The notes beneath the pieces were generated by a model that saw only the letters and a program-made list of their open reading frames with translations, was not told the origin of the DNA and did no database searches. A stretch of DNA of 38,724 bases from DASVDE01 sp035558955 (lineage in GTDB: Bacteria; Actinomycetota; Thermoleophilia; Solirubrobacterales; 70-9): contig DATMBX010000161.1 in assembly GCA_035558955.1 (NCBI GenBank), positions 1-38,724 on the forward strand, in the 5' to 3' direction. Shown piece after piece: positions 7,784-15,323 of the stretch (the first letter of the stretch is position 1; each line of letters begins with the position of its first letter). The translations under genes were made by a program, and so were the position numbers.

Positions 7784-8973
7784 CCCGCGTACTCATCCTC
7801 TCCTGGGAATACCCGCCGTTGATCGAGGGGGGGCTGGCTCGTCACGTGCGCAAGCTCTCCGAGGCGCTGGTCGAGCGCGACGTCGAGGTTCATGTGCTCA
7901 CCCGTGGGGGAGAGGAGTCCCCGGCGCAGGAGCGCGCCAACGGGGTCATCGTCCACCGCATCCGCGAGCCGAAGCGCCCCACCGACCTCGGCGAGTTCGT
8001 CACCTGGGTCGAGCGGATGAACTCCGACATGCTCGCGGCCGGGGTGGAGTTGGGGGATCGCTACGAGTTCGACCTCGTCCACGGTCACGACTGGCTCGTC
8101 GCCAACGCCTGCGACCACCTCGCAAAGCGCTTCGGCGCGCCGTTGGTGACGACGATCCACGCCACCGAGCACGGGCGTCACCAGGGCTGGGTCGACAAGC
8201 ATCCCCAGACCTACATCCACGGGGTGGAGCGCTGGATCACCAACCGCTCCGAGCGGGTGATCGCCTGCTCCCATTACATGCGCGAGCAGATCGCCGACAT
8301 CTTCGGGGTCGAGGAGGAGCGGGTGACGGTGATCCCCAACGGGATCGACCCAGACGACCTGCCGGCCTCCGATCCAGCCGAGCTGACACGCCTGCGCTCC
8401 GAGTTCGCCGCCCCCGAGGAGAAGCTGGTCCTGCTGATCGGTCGGTTGGTTTATGAGAAGGGCTTCCAGCTTGCCCTGGAAGCGATGCCGCGGGTGGTCG
8501 AGGAAGTTCCGGGAACGCGCTTCCTCGTCGCCGGCTCCGGCACCCACGAGGCCGAGCTTCACAAGCAGGCCGAAGACCTGGGGCTGATGGAGCACGGCAC
8601 CTTCCTCGGCTGGATCGGCGACGACGTGCTGCACTCGCTCTACCGGATCGCCGACCTAACCGTGGTCCCTTCGATCTACGAGCCTTTCGGCCTGGTCGCG
8701 CTGGAGGCGATGGCCTCCGGCTGCCCCTGCATCGTCGCCGACACCGGTGGCCTGCGCGAGGTCGTCCCCCACGAGGAGGCGGGCCTGCGCTTCCGCGCCC
8801 ACGACCCCGACGCCCTCGCCGAGGTGGCGATCCGCGTCCTCTCCGACGGCGAGCTGGGTCGTCGCCTCGTCGCCGAGGCCTACGAGCACGTGCGCCGCTT
8901 CGACTGGGGCGACGTGGCCGAGCAGACGGCCGCCGTCTACGCCGACCTGGTCGGCGATCCACGTCCTGCTTGA
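7780..8973 (+). CDS. GT4 alpha-glucosyltransferase (Rv3032/glycogen-synthase-like)
   Basis: 397 residues. GTG at 7780 overlaps the GH57 stop. The N-terminus TRVLILSWEYPPLIEGG carries the nucleotide-sugar synthase signature in which the Gly-Gly loop holds the donor phosphates. A mid-protein HGHDWL segment and the C-terminal PSIYEPFGLVALEAMASG (E-x7-E motif) complete a GT-B retaining glycosyltransferase of family 4. With the GH57 branching enzyme next door it most likely elongates alpha-1,4-glucan from ADP- or UDP-glucose, as Rv3032 does for methylglucose lipopolysaccharide and glycogen in mycobacteria. The donor specificity cannot be read from sequence. A palindromic terminator follows 32 bases after the stop. 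Confidence 0.92.
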   Translation: MTRVLILSWEYPPLIEGGLARHVRKLSEALVERDVEVHVLTRGGEESPAQERANGVIVHRIREPKRPTDLGEFVTWVERMNSDMLAAGVELGDRYEFDLVHGHDWLVANACDHLAKRFGAPLVTTIHATEHGRHQGWVDKHPQTYIHGVERWITNRSERVIACSHYMREQIADIFGVEEERVTVIPNGIDPDDLPASDPAELTRLRSEFAAPEEKLVLLIGRLVYEKGFQLALEAMPRVVEEVPGTRFLVAGSGTHEAELHKQAEDLGLMEHGTFLGWIGDDVLHSLYRIADLTVVPSIYEPFGLVALEAMASGCPCIVADTGGLREVVPHEEAGLRFRAHDPDALAEVAIRVLSDGELGRRLVAEAYEHVRRFDWGDVAEQTAAVYADLVGDPRPA

Positions 8974-9005
8974 GCGGGGGAGGAGGAGATGCCCCTCTCC
9001 CGGAC

Positions 9006-9033
9006 AAATGCCGGTCCAATTGGACCGGCATTT
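9006..9033. terminator. Perfect 28-base palindrome, bidirectional terminator
   Basis: AAATGCCGGTCCAA is followed immediately by its exact reverse complement, giving a stem flanked by AAA on one side and TTTT on the other. That is the form of a terminator working in both directions, and it lies between the convergent GT4 and acyltransferase genes. The rest of 8974-9077 holds nothing else recognisable. Confidence 0.85.
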
Positions 9034-9077
9034 TGAGTATCCGCCCGTTCGAGGGGCACCGCGTCTCCCGTATCGGG

Positions 9078-9734
9078 TCAAGTGGGTGGCGAGAGGGTGG
9101 TCCAGGCCTGTGGGTCGGGTTCGACGGGATTGGGCCAGGAGAGATTTTCTGGTTCTTCGCGCATGCGGATGATCCTGGCTGGGGCTCCCGCTACGACCGC
9201 GTTGGCGGGGACGTCCTTGGTGACTACGGCGTTGGTGCCGACGATCGAGTTGTCGCCGACCCGGACGCCGCGCAGGATGCAGGCGCCGTAGCCGATCCAG
9301 ACGTTGGAGCCGACCTCGACGTCGCGCTTGTAGATGCCCTGCAGGCGGATCGGCCGCTCGACCTCGACGACCCCGTGGTCGAAGTCGATGAACATCGCCC
9401 GGTCGGCGATCACGCATTGCTCGCCGATCCGCACTCGCTGGTAGGCGGAGATCGTGCACTCTTGCCCCATCACCGTTTTCTGGCCGATCTCGACCACGCC
9501 CTCGTGACAGCGGATCTTCGAGCTGTCGCCGATCCAGACGAAGCGCCCGAAGCGCAGCCGGCCCTTTCTGCCGATCTCCAACTCCAGGCGGCGGCCGAGG
9601 AAGACCATTCCGTCGGTCGTCCAGCGCCGCCCCCCGCTGGTCAGCAGGCGGCGCCAGAGGTAGCGCCAGAGCAGCCGCCCGTAGCGGTGATTGAGCATCC
9701 CGTTGCGGGCAGCGAAGCGGATCGATCTGATCAC
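9078..9734 (-). CDS. Hexapeptide-repeat (LbH) acyltransferase
   Basis: 218 residues from the GTG at 9734 (VIRSIRFAARNGML...). The centre and C-terminal half are left-handed beta-helix repeats: an internal GRFVWIGDSSKI turn, then VEVGSNVWIGYGACILRG and VGDNSIVGTNAVV, ending in VVAGAPARIIR, the standard end of the NodL/WbbJ/maltose-acetyltransferase group. His in IDFDHG is a candidate catalytic base. Family members move acetyl or other acyl groups onto sugars. An acetyltransferase-like gene (Rv3034c) also lies beside the mycobacterial Rv3030-Rv3032 cluster, so acylation of the glucan made by the neighbouring genes is a fair inference. The start shares a TAGAGT-N10-GTG arrangement with the methyltransferase at 5516. 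Confidence 0.88.
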   Translation of the reverse strand: MIRSIRFAARNGMLNHRYGRLLWRYLWRRLLTSGGRRWTTDGMVFLGRRLELEIGRKGRLRFGRFVWIGDSSKIRCHEGVVEIGQKTVMGQECTISAYQRVRIGEQCVIADRAMFIDFDHGVVEVERPIRLQGIYKRDVEVGSNVWIGYGACILRGVRVGDNSIVGTNAVVTKDVPANAVVAGAPARIIRMREEPENLSWPNPVEPDPQAWTTLSPPT

Positions 9735-9744
9735 GGCGGCCGGG

Positions 9745-9761
9745 ACTCTAGACTGGCCCCC
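9745..9761. promoter_or_regulatory. Overlapping divergent -10 boxes (ACTCTAGACT)
   Basis: TAGACT at 9749-9754 lies 7 bases before the GTG of the plus-strand leader peptide at 9762, the spacing expected for a leaderless transcript. ACTCTA at 9745-9750 reads TAGAGT on the minus strand, 10 bases before the acyltransferase GTG. The two hexamers share two bases, so the two promoters should compete. Confidence 0.6.
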
Positions 9762-9830
9762 GTGAGCGCGGAGCGAGCAAGCGTGCATATTTGGTTCTTC
9801 GCGCCGCGAGCGAAGCGCGAGGCTGTGTGA
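9762..9830 (+). CDS. 22-residue leaderless leader peptide, dispersed element copy B
   Basis: GTG at 9762 opens 22 codons ending in TGA at 9828-9830. The peptide begins VSAERASVHIW and ends FFAPRAKREAV. It shares 58 of 69 bases with the copy at 17124-17056; of the 11 differing bases, four are third-position synonymous changes. A TAGACT -10 box 7 bases upstream predicts that the mRNA starts at the GTG. The stop overlaps the meaB start (GTGA, 9827-9830), so translation of the peptide would control meaB translation. Whether the peptide, the RNA, or only the DNA is the functional part is not settled: copy A has lost the frame. Confidence 0.6.
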   Translation: MSAERASVHIWFFAPRAKREAV

Positions 9831-10795
9831 AGGTGGCCGATACCGCCAAGACCGCACCGCTCGCCGAGCGCCTCGTCGCCGGGGACAAGCGCGCCCTGGC
9901 GCGGGCGATCACTTTGATCGAGTCCGACGACCCCGCCGGCTGGGAGTTGGTGCGCGAGGTCTACCCACGTACCGGCAGGGCGCGGATAGTCGGCTTCACC
10001 GGCCCTCCCGGGGTGGGCAAGAGCACGCTGATCGGGGCGCTGACCGCCGAACTGCGCAAGGCCCAGCGCAAGGTCGCGGTGCTCTCGATCGACCCTTCCA
10101 GCCCCTTCACCCGTGGCGCCCTGCTCGGCGACCGCATCCGCCTCTCCGAGCACTTCCTCGACCCGGGCGTCTTCATCCGCTCGATGGCCTCGCGCGGCGC
10201 GCTGGGCGGCCTCTCCGAGGCGGCGTTGCAGGTGGCGCTTGCGATGGACGCCGCCGGCAAGGACGACGTGCTGATCGAGACGGTCGGCGTCGGCCAGGCG
10301 GAGATCGACATCGTCGACCACGCGGACACGATCGTGCTGGCGCTGATGCCCGGCTCGGGCGACTCGATCCAGGCGCTGAAGGCGGGAGTGATGGAGATCC
10401 CCGACGTGATCGTCGTCAACAAGGCCGACCACCCGATGACCGACACGATGGTGCGCGAGGTGCGCAGCGTCCTGGCCCTGTCCGAGCCTCCCGACGGCTG
10501 GAAAGTGCCGATCCTGCGCACAGAGGCGGCGCGTGGGGAGGGGGTCGAGGAGCTGGCGGTGAAGATCGACGAGCACCGCGCTCACATCGAGGCGGTGGGA
10601 GTGCTGGAGGAGCGACGCGCGCGAAACCTGCGCAACGAGGTTCTGGGGATCGCCACCTCGCGGATGCGGCGGAGACTTGAAGCGACGGTCGCCGACGACC
10701 CCGAGATCAACGAACTCCTGGACCGGGTGGTGCGGCGCGAGCTTGATCCGGCCAGCGCCGCCGGGGAACTGCTCGAGAGGCAGGCCGATGCCTGA
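9827..10795 (+). CDS. meaB: MeaB/ArgK-type G3E GTPase (acyl-CoA mutase chaperone)
   Basis: 322 residues from GTG 9827; a GTG at 9833 is an alternative. These GTPases load, gate and protect adenosylcobalamin in B12-dependent acyl-CoA mutases. P-loop GPPGVGKS is at residues 59-66; VLSIDPSSPFTRGALLGDR, the IETVGVGQAEID switch region and VVNKADHP (base-recognition NKxD) are all intact. A B12 mutase pair (19306-21358) lies 8.5 kb downstream and is the obvious client. The start overlaps the stop of the leader peptide, and no independent ribosome-binding site is seen, so expression probably depends on that short frame. The last 8 bases overlap the PRC-barrel gene. The older name ArgK (LAO/AO transport kinase) should not be used. 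Confidence 0.95.
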   Translation: MKVADTAKTAPLAERLVAGDKRALARAITLIESDDPAGWELVREVYPRTGRARIVGFTGPPGVGKSTLIGALTAELRKAQRKVAVLSIDPSSPFTRGALLGDRIRLSEHFLDPGVFIRSMASRGALGGLSEAALQVALAMDAAGKDDVLIETVGVGQAEIDIVDHADTIVLALMPGSGDSIQALKAGVMEIPDVIVVNKADHPMTDTMVREVRSVLALSEPPDGWKVPILRTEAARGEGVEELAVKIDEHRAHIEAVGVLEERRARNLRNEVLGIATSRMRRRLEATVADDPEINELLDRVVRRELDPASAAGELLERQADA

Positions 10796-11216
10796 GGAAA
10801 CCGCCTCTCCGGCCCCACCTCCCTCGGCGGAGGAATCGAGGCAGTGGGTAGGCCACGAGGTCGACGAGATGGGCGGAGCCAGGGTCGGTCGCGTCCACGG
10901 CTTCTTCGCTGACGCCGCCAGTGGCGAGCTGGCCTGGCTGTTAGCCGAGCTCTCCCGTGGCGGGCTCAGCCTCCGCCGCCGCCCGCCGAGGTTGGTGGCG
11001 ATTCCTCTGCGCGACTGCGCCGGAGGGGGTGGCCGCGTCTGGGCCGCGCACGAGCGCGAGGAGATCCGGACCGCCCCGACGGTCGATCCCTCTCGCCCGT
11101 TGCTGCGCGAGCACGAGCTGACGATCTGCGCCCATTACGGGATCGGCGAGAAAGTCGGGCGCGCAGCCGAGGTCAAGAGTCGCGCCGAAGGCGCCGTCAC
11201 CTCCCAGCCCACCTAG
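10788..11216 (+). CDS. PRC-barrel domain protein
   Basis: 142 residues starting at the ATG in the ATGCCTGA overlap with meaB. After a Pro/Glu-rich start (1-20), the segment QWVGHEVDEMGGARVGRVHG through a beta-rich stretch to VAIPLRDC resembles a PRC-barrel, the small beta-barrel found in RimM and photosynthetic reaction centre H. The tail LREHELTICAHYGIG matches the helix that ends many stand-alone actinobacterial PRC-barrel proteins. Function of these proteins is unknown. Coupling to meaB may be accidental. The stop lies only 7 bases from the stop of the convergent acyl-CoA dehydrogenase, with no clear terminator between. Confidence 0.75.
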   Translation: MPEETASPAPPPSAEESRQWVGHEVDEMGGARVGRVHGFFADAASGELAWLLAELSRGGLSLRRRPPRLVAIPLRDCAGGGGRVWAAHEREEIRTAPTVDPSRPLLREHELTICAHYGIGEKVGRAAEVKSRAEGAVTSQPT

Positions 11217-11223
11217 GCGGCGT

Positions 11224-12369
11224 TCAGCAGCCGAGCTGGCGGGCGATGACCATCTGCTGGACCTCGTCGGTCCCCTCGCCGATGGTGAGGATCTTTGCGT
11301 CGCGGTAGAAGCGGCAGACCGGGTACTCCTCGATGAAGCCGTAGCCGCCGTGGATCTGCACCGCCTCTTCGGTTGCGCGCACGGCAAGGCGGCCGGTGAT
11401 CAGCTTCGCCTGCGCGGCGGTGAGGGTGAAGGATTGGCCCGCGTCCTTCTCCAAGGCGGCGCGCCAGGTGAGCAGGCGGGCCGCCTCGATCTGCGCTGAG
11501 AGGTCGGCGATCTTCGCCTGGATCGACTGGAATTTCGAAATCGACTGGCCGAACGCCTTGCGCTCCTTCGCGTAAGAGATCGCCTCGTCGAGGGCGCCCT
11601 GCGCCAGGCCGACACCCATCGCCGCCACCCCGATCCGCCCGCCGTCGAGGATGTGAAGGAAGTTCTTGAACCCCTCTCCACGCCGGCCGAGCAGGTTGGC
11701 TTCGGGCACTCGGCAGTCGTCGAAGGTGAGGGGCCTGGTGTCGGAGGCGTTCCAGCCCATCTTCCGGTATGGCGCGCCGGCTTCATATCCAGGAGTCCCG
11801 TTCGGAACGATCAGGTTGGAGATCTCCTTGCGCCCGTTCGCCTCGCCGGTGACGGCGGTTATCGAAACGCAGCCGGAGATGTCCGTTCCCGAGTTGGTGA
11901 TGAACTGCTTCGCCCCGTTGACGACCCACTCGCCGTCCTCGAGCCTCGCCGTCGTCCGCACGTTTCCGGCATCCGACCCCGCCTCGGGCTCGGTTAGCCC
12001 AAACGATGCAAGTCTTTTGCCGCTGCACAGCTGCGGCAGCCACCCGTTCTTCTGCTCCTCGCTCCCCCAGAGGTAGATCGGCATCGTTCCCAGCGACGTG
12101 TGCGCAGCCATTGTGATGCACACAGACGAATCGATACGGGCAAGCTCCTCAACAGCGAGCGCGTAAGAGAGGGTGTCCGCCCCGCCTCCGCCGTACTCCT
12201 GCGGAAACGGAATCCCCATCAACCCAAGCTCCCCCATCTGAGCGACGATCTCGTAGGGAAAGGCCTTGGTCCGATCCAACTCCTCGGCAACGGGAGCTAC
12301 CTCCTGCCGGGCGAAATCCCGAACGGTGCCGCGCAGCAGCCGCTGCTCGTCGCTGAGCTCGAAGTTCAC
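11224..12369 (-). CDS. Acyl-CoA dehydrogenase
   Basis: 381-residue FAD enzyme that makes the first double bond in acyl-CoA oxidation and passes electrons to ETF. Family marks in order: NFELSDEQRLLRGTVRDFA, the substrate/FAD segment FGLTEPEAGSDAG, the RRGEGFKNFLHILDGGRI middle domain, RKAFGQSISKFQ, and the C-terminal QIHGGYGFIEEYP. The catalytic base is the Glu of IGEGTDEVQ near the C-terminus, the position used by short- and branched-chain acyl-CoA dehydrogenases. GTG at 12369 has TAGGGT 7 bases upstream, suggesting a leaderless transcript whose -10 overlaps the stop of the upstream aldehyde dehydrogenase. EtfBA and ETF-QO, its expected electron acceptors, are encoded in the same window. Confidence 0.95.
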   Translation of the reverse strand: MNFELSDEQRLLRGTVRDFARQEVAPVAEELDRTKAFPYEIVAQMGELGLMGIPFPQEYGGGGADTLSYALAVEELARIDSSVCITMAAHTSLGTMPIYLWGSEEQKNGWLPQLCSGKRLASFGLTEPEAGSDAGNVRTTARLEDGEWVVNGAKQFITNSGTDISGCVSITAVTGEANGRKEISNLIVPNGTPGYEAGAPYRKMGWNASDTRPLTFDDCRVPEANLLGRRGEGFKNFLHILDGGRIGVAAMGVGLAQGALDEAISYAKERKAFGQSISKFQSIQAKIADLSAQIEAARLLTWRAALEKDAGQSFTLTAAQAKLITGRLAVRATEEAVQIHGGYGFIEEYPVCRFYRDAKILTIGEGTDEVQQMVIARQLGC

Positions 12370-12376
12370 GACGGAG

Positions 12377-12382
12377 ACCCTA
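12377..12382 (-). promoter_or_regulatory. Leaderless -10 box overlapping a stop codon
   Basis: TAGGGT on the minus strand starts with the TAG stop of the aldehyde dehydrogenase (12382-12380) and is 7 bases from the GTG of the acyl-CoA dehydrogenase. It would allow the second gene to be transcribed separately. Confidence 0.5.
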
Positions 12383-13816
12383 GAGCTGAAGACTCTTCAC
12401 TTGCAGCAGCTCTTCAATGGCATAGCGGCCGTTTTCGCGGCCATGGCCGGACTGCTTGTAACCCCCGAACGGCGCCAGCGGGTTGAAGGCGCCGCCGTTG
12501 ATCTCGATCTGCCCGGTCCGAATCCGCTTGGCGACGGAGATCGCCCGGTCGGTGTCACCCGACCAGACTCCGCCGGCGAGGCCGTAGTCGGTGTCGTTGG
12601 CGATCCGCACCGCGTCGTCCTCGCCGTCGTAGGGCTGGATCGCCAGCACCGGGCCGAAGATTTCTTCCTGGGCGATCGTCATCTCCGGCGTCACCTCGGA
12701 GAAGACGGTGGGGCGGACGAAGTAGCCGCGCTCGAGTCCCTCGGGAGGCGCGGCGCCGCCGGTCACCAGCTTCGCTCCCTCGGCTTCCCCCTTCTCGATG
12801 TAGCCGCGCACTCGCTCCCGCTGCACGTCGGAGACGAGTGGCCCGAGCCGGGTCGACTCCTCGAAGGGGTCGCCGGGCGTGAATGCCTCGGCGGTCTGCG
12901 CCGCGATCTCCTCGGCTTCGGCCAGCTTCTCGCGCGGGACCAGCATCCGGGTCAGCGCGCTGCAGGTTTGGCCGGAGTTGAGGTAGCACTTGGCGACGCC
13001 GTCGGGGACCGCCCTGGCGAGATCCGCGTCGTCGAGGATCACGTTCGGCGACTTGCCGCCCAGCTCCATCGCGACCGGCTTCACCGTCGCCGAGGCCAGC
13101 TCGCTCACGCGCCGCCCGGCCCGGGTCGAGCCGGTGAAGGACACCATGTCGACCCCGGGATGGCCAGCGATCGCTTCGCCGACGACCGGGCCGGTCCCGG
13201 TGACCAGGTTGAAGACGCCGGCGGGCAACCCCGCCGCTTCGATTACCTCGGCGAGGATGAAGGCGTTCAGCGGCACCACCTCGCTCGGCTTCAGCACCAC
13301 GGTGCAGCCGGCCGCGAGCGCCGGCGCCACCTTCGCCGCTATCTGGTTCAGCGGGTAGTTCCACGGCGTGATCGCCCCGAGCACGCCGACCGGCTCGCGC
13401 AGCACCCGCGAGTTGCCGATCTCCTCCTCCCAGGCGACTTCCTCCATCAGCCCAGGCATCGCCGCGAATTGCCCGGTCGGCAGCCCCGCCTGGATGATCT
13501 GGCTTAGCTTGATCGGCATCCCCAGCTCCTGGGCGATCGTCGCCGCGATCTCCTCGGAGCGCTCGCCCAGCCCTGCAGCGATCGCGCTCAGGTAGCCGGC
13601 CCGCTCCTCGCGGCTCGTCTGCGACCAGGCCTCGAACGCGTCGCGCGCCGCTCGCACCGCCAAGTCGGCGTCCTCCGGTGTCCCTGCCGGAATCGTCCCC
13701 ATGACCTCCTCGGTCGTGGAATTGACGACCTCGATCGTCTCCGACCCGGTCGACTCCACCCACACCCCTCCAATGAAGACCTTGTCCCGAACCTGAAGCT
13801 CCGCCGCAGTTGCCAT
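12380..13816 (-). CDS. NAD(P)-dependent aldehyde dehydrogenase
   Basis: 478 residues. ATG at 13816 chosen because AGGAGG lies 5 bases upstream; the frame is open to about 13843. The ALDH superfamily core is complete: ITPWNYPLNQIAAKVAPAL (Rossmann entry), VSFTGSTRAGRRV, VAMELGGKSPNVI with the general-base Glu, and NSGQTCSALTRM with the catalytic Cys. Downstream IAQEEIFGPVLAI (cofactor-ribose Glu) and NGGAFNPLAPFGG-type end are also typical. Substrate is not predictable; the betaine-aldehyde/aliphatic-aldehyde group fits best. It probably forms an operon with the acyl-CoA dehydrogenase (10 bases between stop and next start), so oxidation of an aldehyde to an acid that is later activated to a CoA ester is plausible. 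It is divergent from the XRE gene. Confidence 0.94.
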   Translation of the reverse strand: MATAAELQVRDKVFIGGVWVESTGSETIEVVNSTTEEVMGTIPAGTPEDADLAVRAARDAFEAWSQTSREERAGYLSAIAAGLGERSEEIAATIAQELGMPIKLSQIIQAGLPTGQFAAMPGLMEEVAWEEEIGNSRVLREPVGVLGAITPWNYPLNQIAAKVAPALAAGCTVVLKPSEVVPLNAFILAEVIEAAGLPAGVFNLVTGTGPVVGEAIAGHPGVDMVSFTGSTRAGRRVSELASATVKPVAMELGGKSPNVILDDADLARAVPDGVAKCYLNSGQTCSALTRMLVPREKLAEAEEIAAQTAEAFTPGDPFEESTRLGPLVSDVQRERVRGYIEKGEAEGAKLVTGGAAPPEGLERGYFVRPTVFSEVTPEMTIAQEEIFGPVLAIQPYDGEDDAVRIANDTDYGLAGGVWSGDTDRAISVAKRIRTGQIEINGGAFNPLAPFGGYKQSGHGRENGRYAIEELLQVKSLQL

Positions 13817-13852
13817 TCGTGCCTCCTGGAGTGGATCGATCACCGTGCCGGA

Positions 13853-13868
13853 TTGGCCACCCGGCCAA
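13853..13868. promoter_or_regulatory. Candidate operator upstream of aldehyde dehydrogenase
   Basis: TTGGCC-ACCC-GGCCAA is a perfect 6-bp dyad 37 bases upstream of the aldehyde dehydrogenase start. It could be a repressor site. In GC-rich DNA such short dyads also arise by chance, and no regulator gene for it is evident. Confidence 0.3.
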
Positions 13869-13913
13869 CGCTACCGCCCAAGCGGTTTCGACGCGAACGG
13901 AGGTGTCCTTGTA

Positions 13914-13958
13914 ACATTGCAAATAAGCGATAAATACATATACGCTATATTAAGGTCT
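13914..13958 (+). promoter_or_regulatory. AT-rich promoter/operator of the XRE-nucleotidyltransferase pair
   Basis: This block is about 30% GC in a ~70% GC surround. TATATT (13946-13951) is 7 bases before the ATG at 13959, a strong leaderless -10. Upstream, AGCGATA (13928-13934) and TATACGCT (13939-13946) form an imperfect dyad that overlaps the promoter and would suit autorepression by the XRE protein. Confidence 0.6.
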
Positions 13959-14291
13959 ATGACCACCCCTGGAGAGTTGCTGCGTGAAGCGCGTCAAGGA
14001 CATGGAGTCAGCCAGAAGCGCCTGGCAATCAGGGCGGGCACCACTCAGTCGGCGATCTCCCGAATCGAGCGCGACCGCGTTTCTCCATCCGTTGGCACGC
14101 TTCGCGAGCTGCTGTGGCTGCTCGGAGAAGACCTGACGCTCGGCGTCGAGACTCGCGACTTCGGGATCGACCGAACGTTGATTCGCGAGCGATTCAGACT
14201 CACCCCATCCGAGCGGCTGGATTACGGGCTCGCCTTCTCGGATCTTGTGATCAGGAACAGCCCTAACGCCTCGCGTGACGAGGCAGCGTGA
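13959..14291 (+). CDS. XRE-family helix-turn-helix regulator (antitoxin-like)
   Basis: 110 residues from ATG 13959. A classic HTH_3 domain occupies residues about 5-60: LLREARQGHGVSQKRLAIRA, then TTQSAISRIERDRVSPSV and TLRELLWLLG. The C-terminal half (LTLGVETRDFGIDRTLIRERF, then LTPSERLDYGLAFSDLV) is a helical tail common in antitoxin-type XRE proteins paired with nucleotidyltransferase genes. Its stop overlaps the next start (GTGA). It probably represses its own AT-rich promoter and may neutralise the neighbouring protein; both points are inferred. Base composition is visibly lower in GC than the flanks, which suggests acquisition by transfer. Confidence 0.85.
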   Translation: MTTPGELLREARQGHGVSQKRLAIRAGTTQSAISRIERDRVSPSVGTLRELLWLLGEDLTLGVETRDFGIDRTLIRERFRLTPSERLDYGLAFSDLVIRNSPNASRDEAA

Positions 14292-14815
14292 ACGACCGCG
14301 CGTTACCGCCGAAGGCTCCTGATCTCTCCAAGCTGCTGGAGCCGCTGGTGAGACATGGGGTTGACTTCGTATTGATCGGTGGGATGGCCGGGATCGCCCA
14401 CGGTTCCAACTATCCGAGCTTCGACCTCGATGTCGTTTACGCCCGTGACCGAGCAAACATCGCCCGCCTCGTCGCCGCGCTCGAGGAGATCGGAGTGCGG
14501 CTTCGAGGTGCTCCCGCCGATCTTCCCTTTCTGTTCGACGTGCAGACGATTTGGAATGGAGCCAACTTCACCTTCATTACGCCGCATGGGGAGCTTGACG
14601 TGTTTGGAGATGTGGCCGGGATCAACTCTTACGAAGACCTGCGATCTACCGCTGAGGAGGAGGAAGTAGCTGGTGTGCCGGTGCGCATCGCCTCGATCGA
14701 CCATCTGATCGCGATGAAGAAGGCGGCCAACCGGGCCAAGGACAAGCTGATGGTCGAGGAGTACATCGCTCTCGCCGACGAGCAGCAGCGCGCTAAGGAT
14801 GAGAGCGCAGAATAG
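14288..14815 (+). CDS. Nucleotidyltransferase-fold protein (AbiEii/MenT-like toxin candidate)
   Basis: 175 residues, GTG 14288 within the XRE stop. The DNA polymerase beta-like nucleotidyltransferase signature is clear: FVLIGGMAGIAHGS (27-40, the GG motif) then FDLDVVYARD (45-54) with the metal-binding Asp46 and Asp48; a third acidic strand ELDVFGD follows around residue 100. A Lys/Arg-rich helix (MKKAANRAKDKLMVEEY) is near the end. Such proteins paired with a regulator include AbiEii and MenT toxins, which modify tRNA ends. Here the partner is an XRE protein rather than the AbiEi/DUF5318-type antitoxins, so the pairing is less standard. Toxicity is not shown by sequence. Confidence 0.8.
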   Translation: MNDRALPPKAPDLSKLLEPLVRHGVDFVLIGGMAGIAHGSNYPSFDLDVVYARDRANIARLVAALEEIGVRLRGAPADLPFLFDVQTIWNGANFTFITPHGELDVFGDVAGINSYEDLRSTAEEEEVAGVPVRIASIDHLIAMKKAANRAKDKLMVEEYIALADEQQRAKDESAE

Positions 14816-14827
14816 GCCCAGACCTGC

Positions 14828-15304
14828 TCAGGCGACTGCGGCAGGCTTCGGGGGTTTGAGCCCCGGCCCGGGAAGGGCGCGTGCGTCGCGGGCGTGGAGG
14901 ACCTTGCCGCAGCTCTCGCAGACGCCGCGGTCGTTGACGGCGCCGCCGCACTCCTTGTGGACGATCAGCATCGGGGGCCCGGTGGGAGTGGGGGAGTGTC
15001 GGTCACCCCAGCCGAGCAGGGCGACCAGGGCCGGCCAGAGGTCGAGTCCCTTTTCGGTGAGGAAGTACTCGTAGCGCTCCGGATTGCGCTGGTAAGGACG
15101 CCGCTCGAGGATGTCCTCGTCGACCAGTCGCTGCAGCCGCGCTGAGAGCACGTTGCGGGCGATACCCAGCCCTTCCTGCAGTTCGTCGAAGCGGCGCCGG
15201 CCGTTCATTACGTCACGCACGATCAGCAGCGACCAGCGTTCGCCGACGACCTCCAGCGCCTTGGCGATCGAGCAGACCTGACCGGGGTAGTCGTGGCGGA
15301 GCAC
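14828..15304 (-). CDS. HxlR-family winged-helix transcriptional regulator
   Basis: 158 residues from GTG 15304, chosen because longer starts run into the operator. AAAGAT on the minus strand is 7 bases upstream. The HxlR core is plain: CSIAKALEVVGERWSLLIVRD, then FDELQEGLGIARNVLSARLQ and LVDEDILERRPYQRNPERYE, with the wing and the YFLTEKG strand. The N-terminal Cys of the C-S-I-A-K segment is the position used for redox or electrophile sensing in several HxlR proteins. An added C-terminal stretch with three Cys (ECGG...CESCG) could hold metal. It is divergent from two tiny genes, with two matching dyads between them, so it likely controls that promoter and itself. Confidence 0.92.
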   Translation of the reverse strand: MLRHDYPGQVCSIAKALEVVGERWSLLIVRDVMNGRRRFDELQEGLGIARNVLSARLQRLVDEDILERRPYQRNPERYEYFLTEKGLDLWPALVALLGWGDRHSPTPTGPPMLIVHKECGGAVNDRGVCESCGKVLHARDARALPGPGLKPPKPAAVA

Positions 15305-15323
15305 AAACGTGATCTTTGCACAC

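Noticed and set aside
9762..9830. The leader peptide as a ribosome-arrest sequence (AP-G near the end in copy C)
   Set aside because: The residue after AP is Gly in C and Arg in B, so no arrest motif is conserved.
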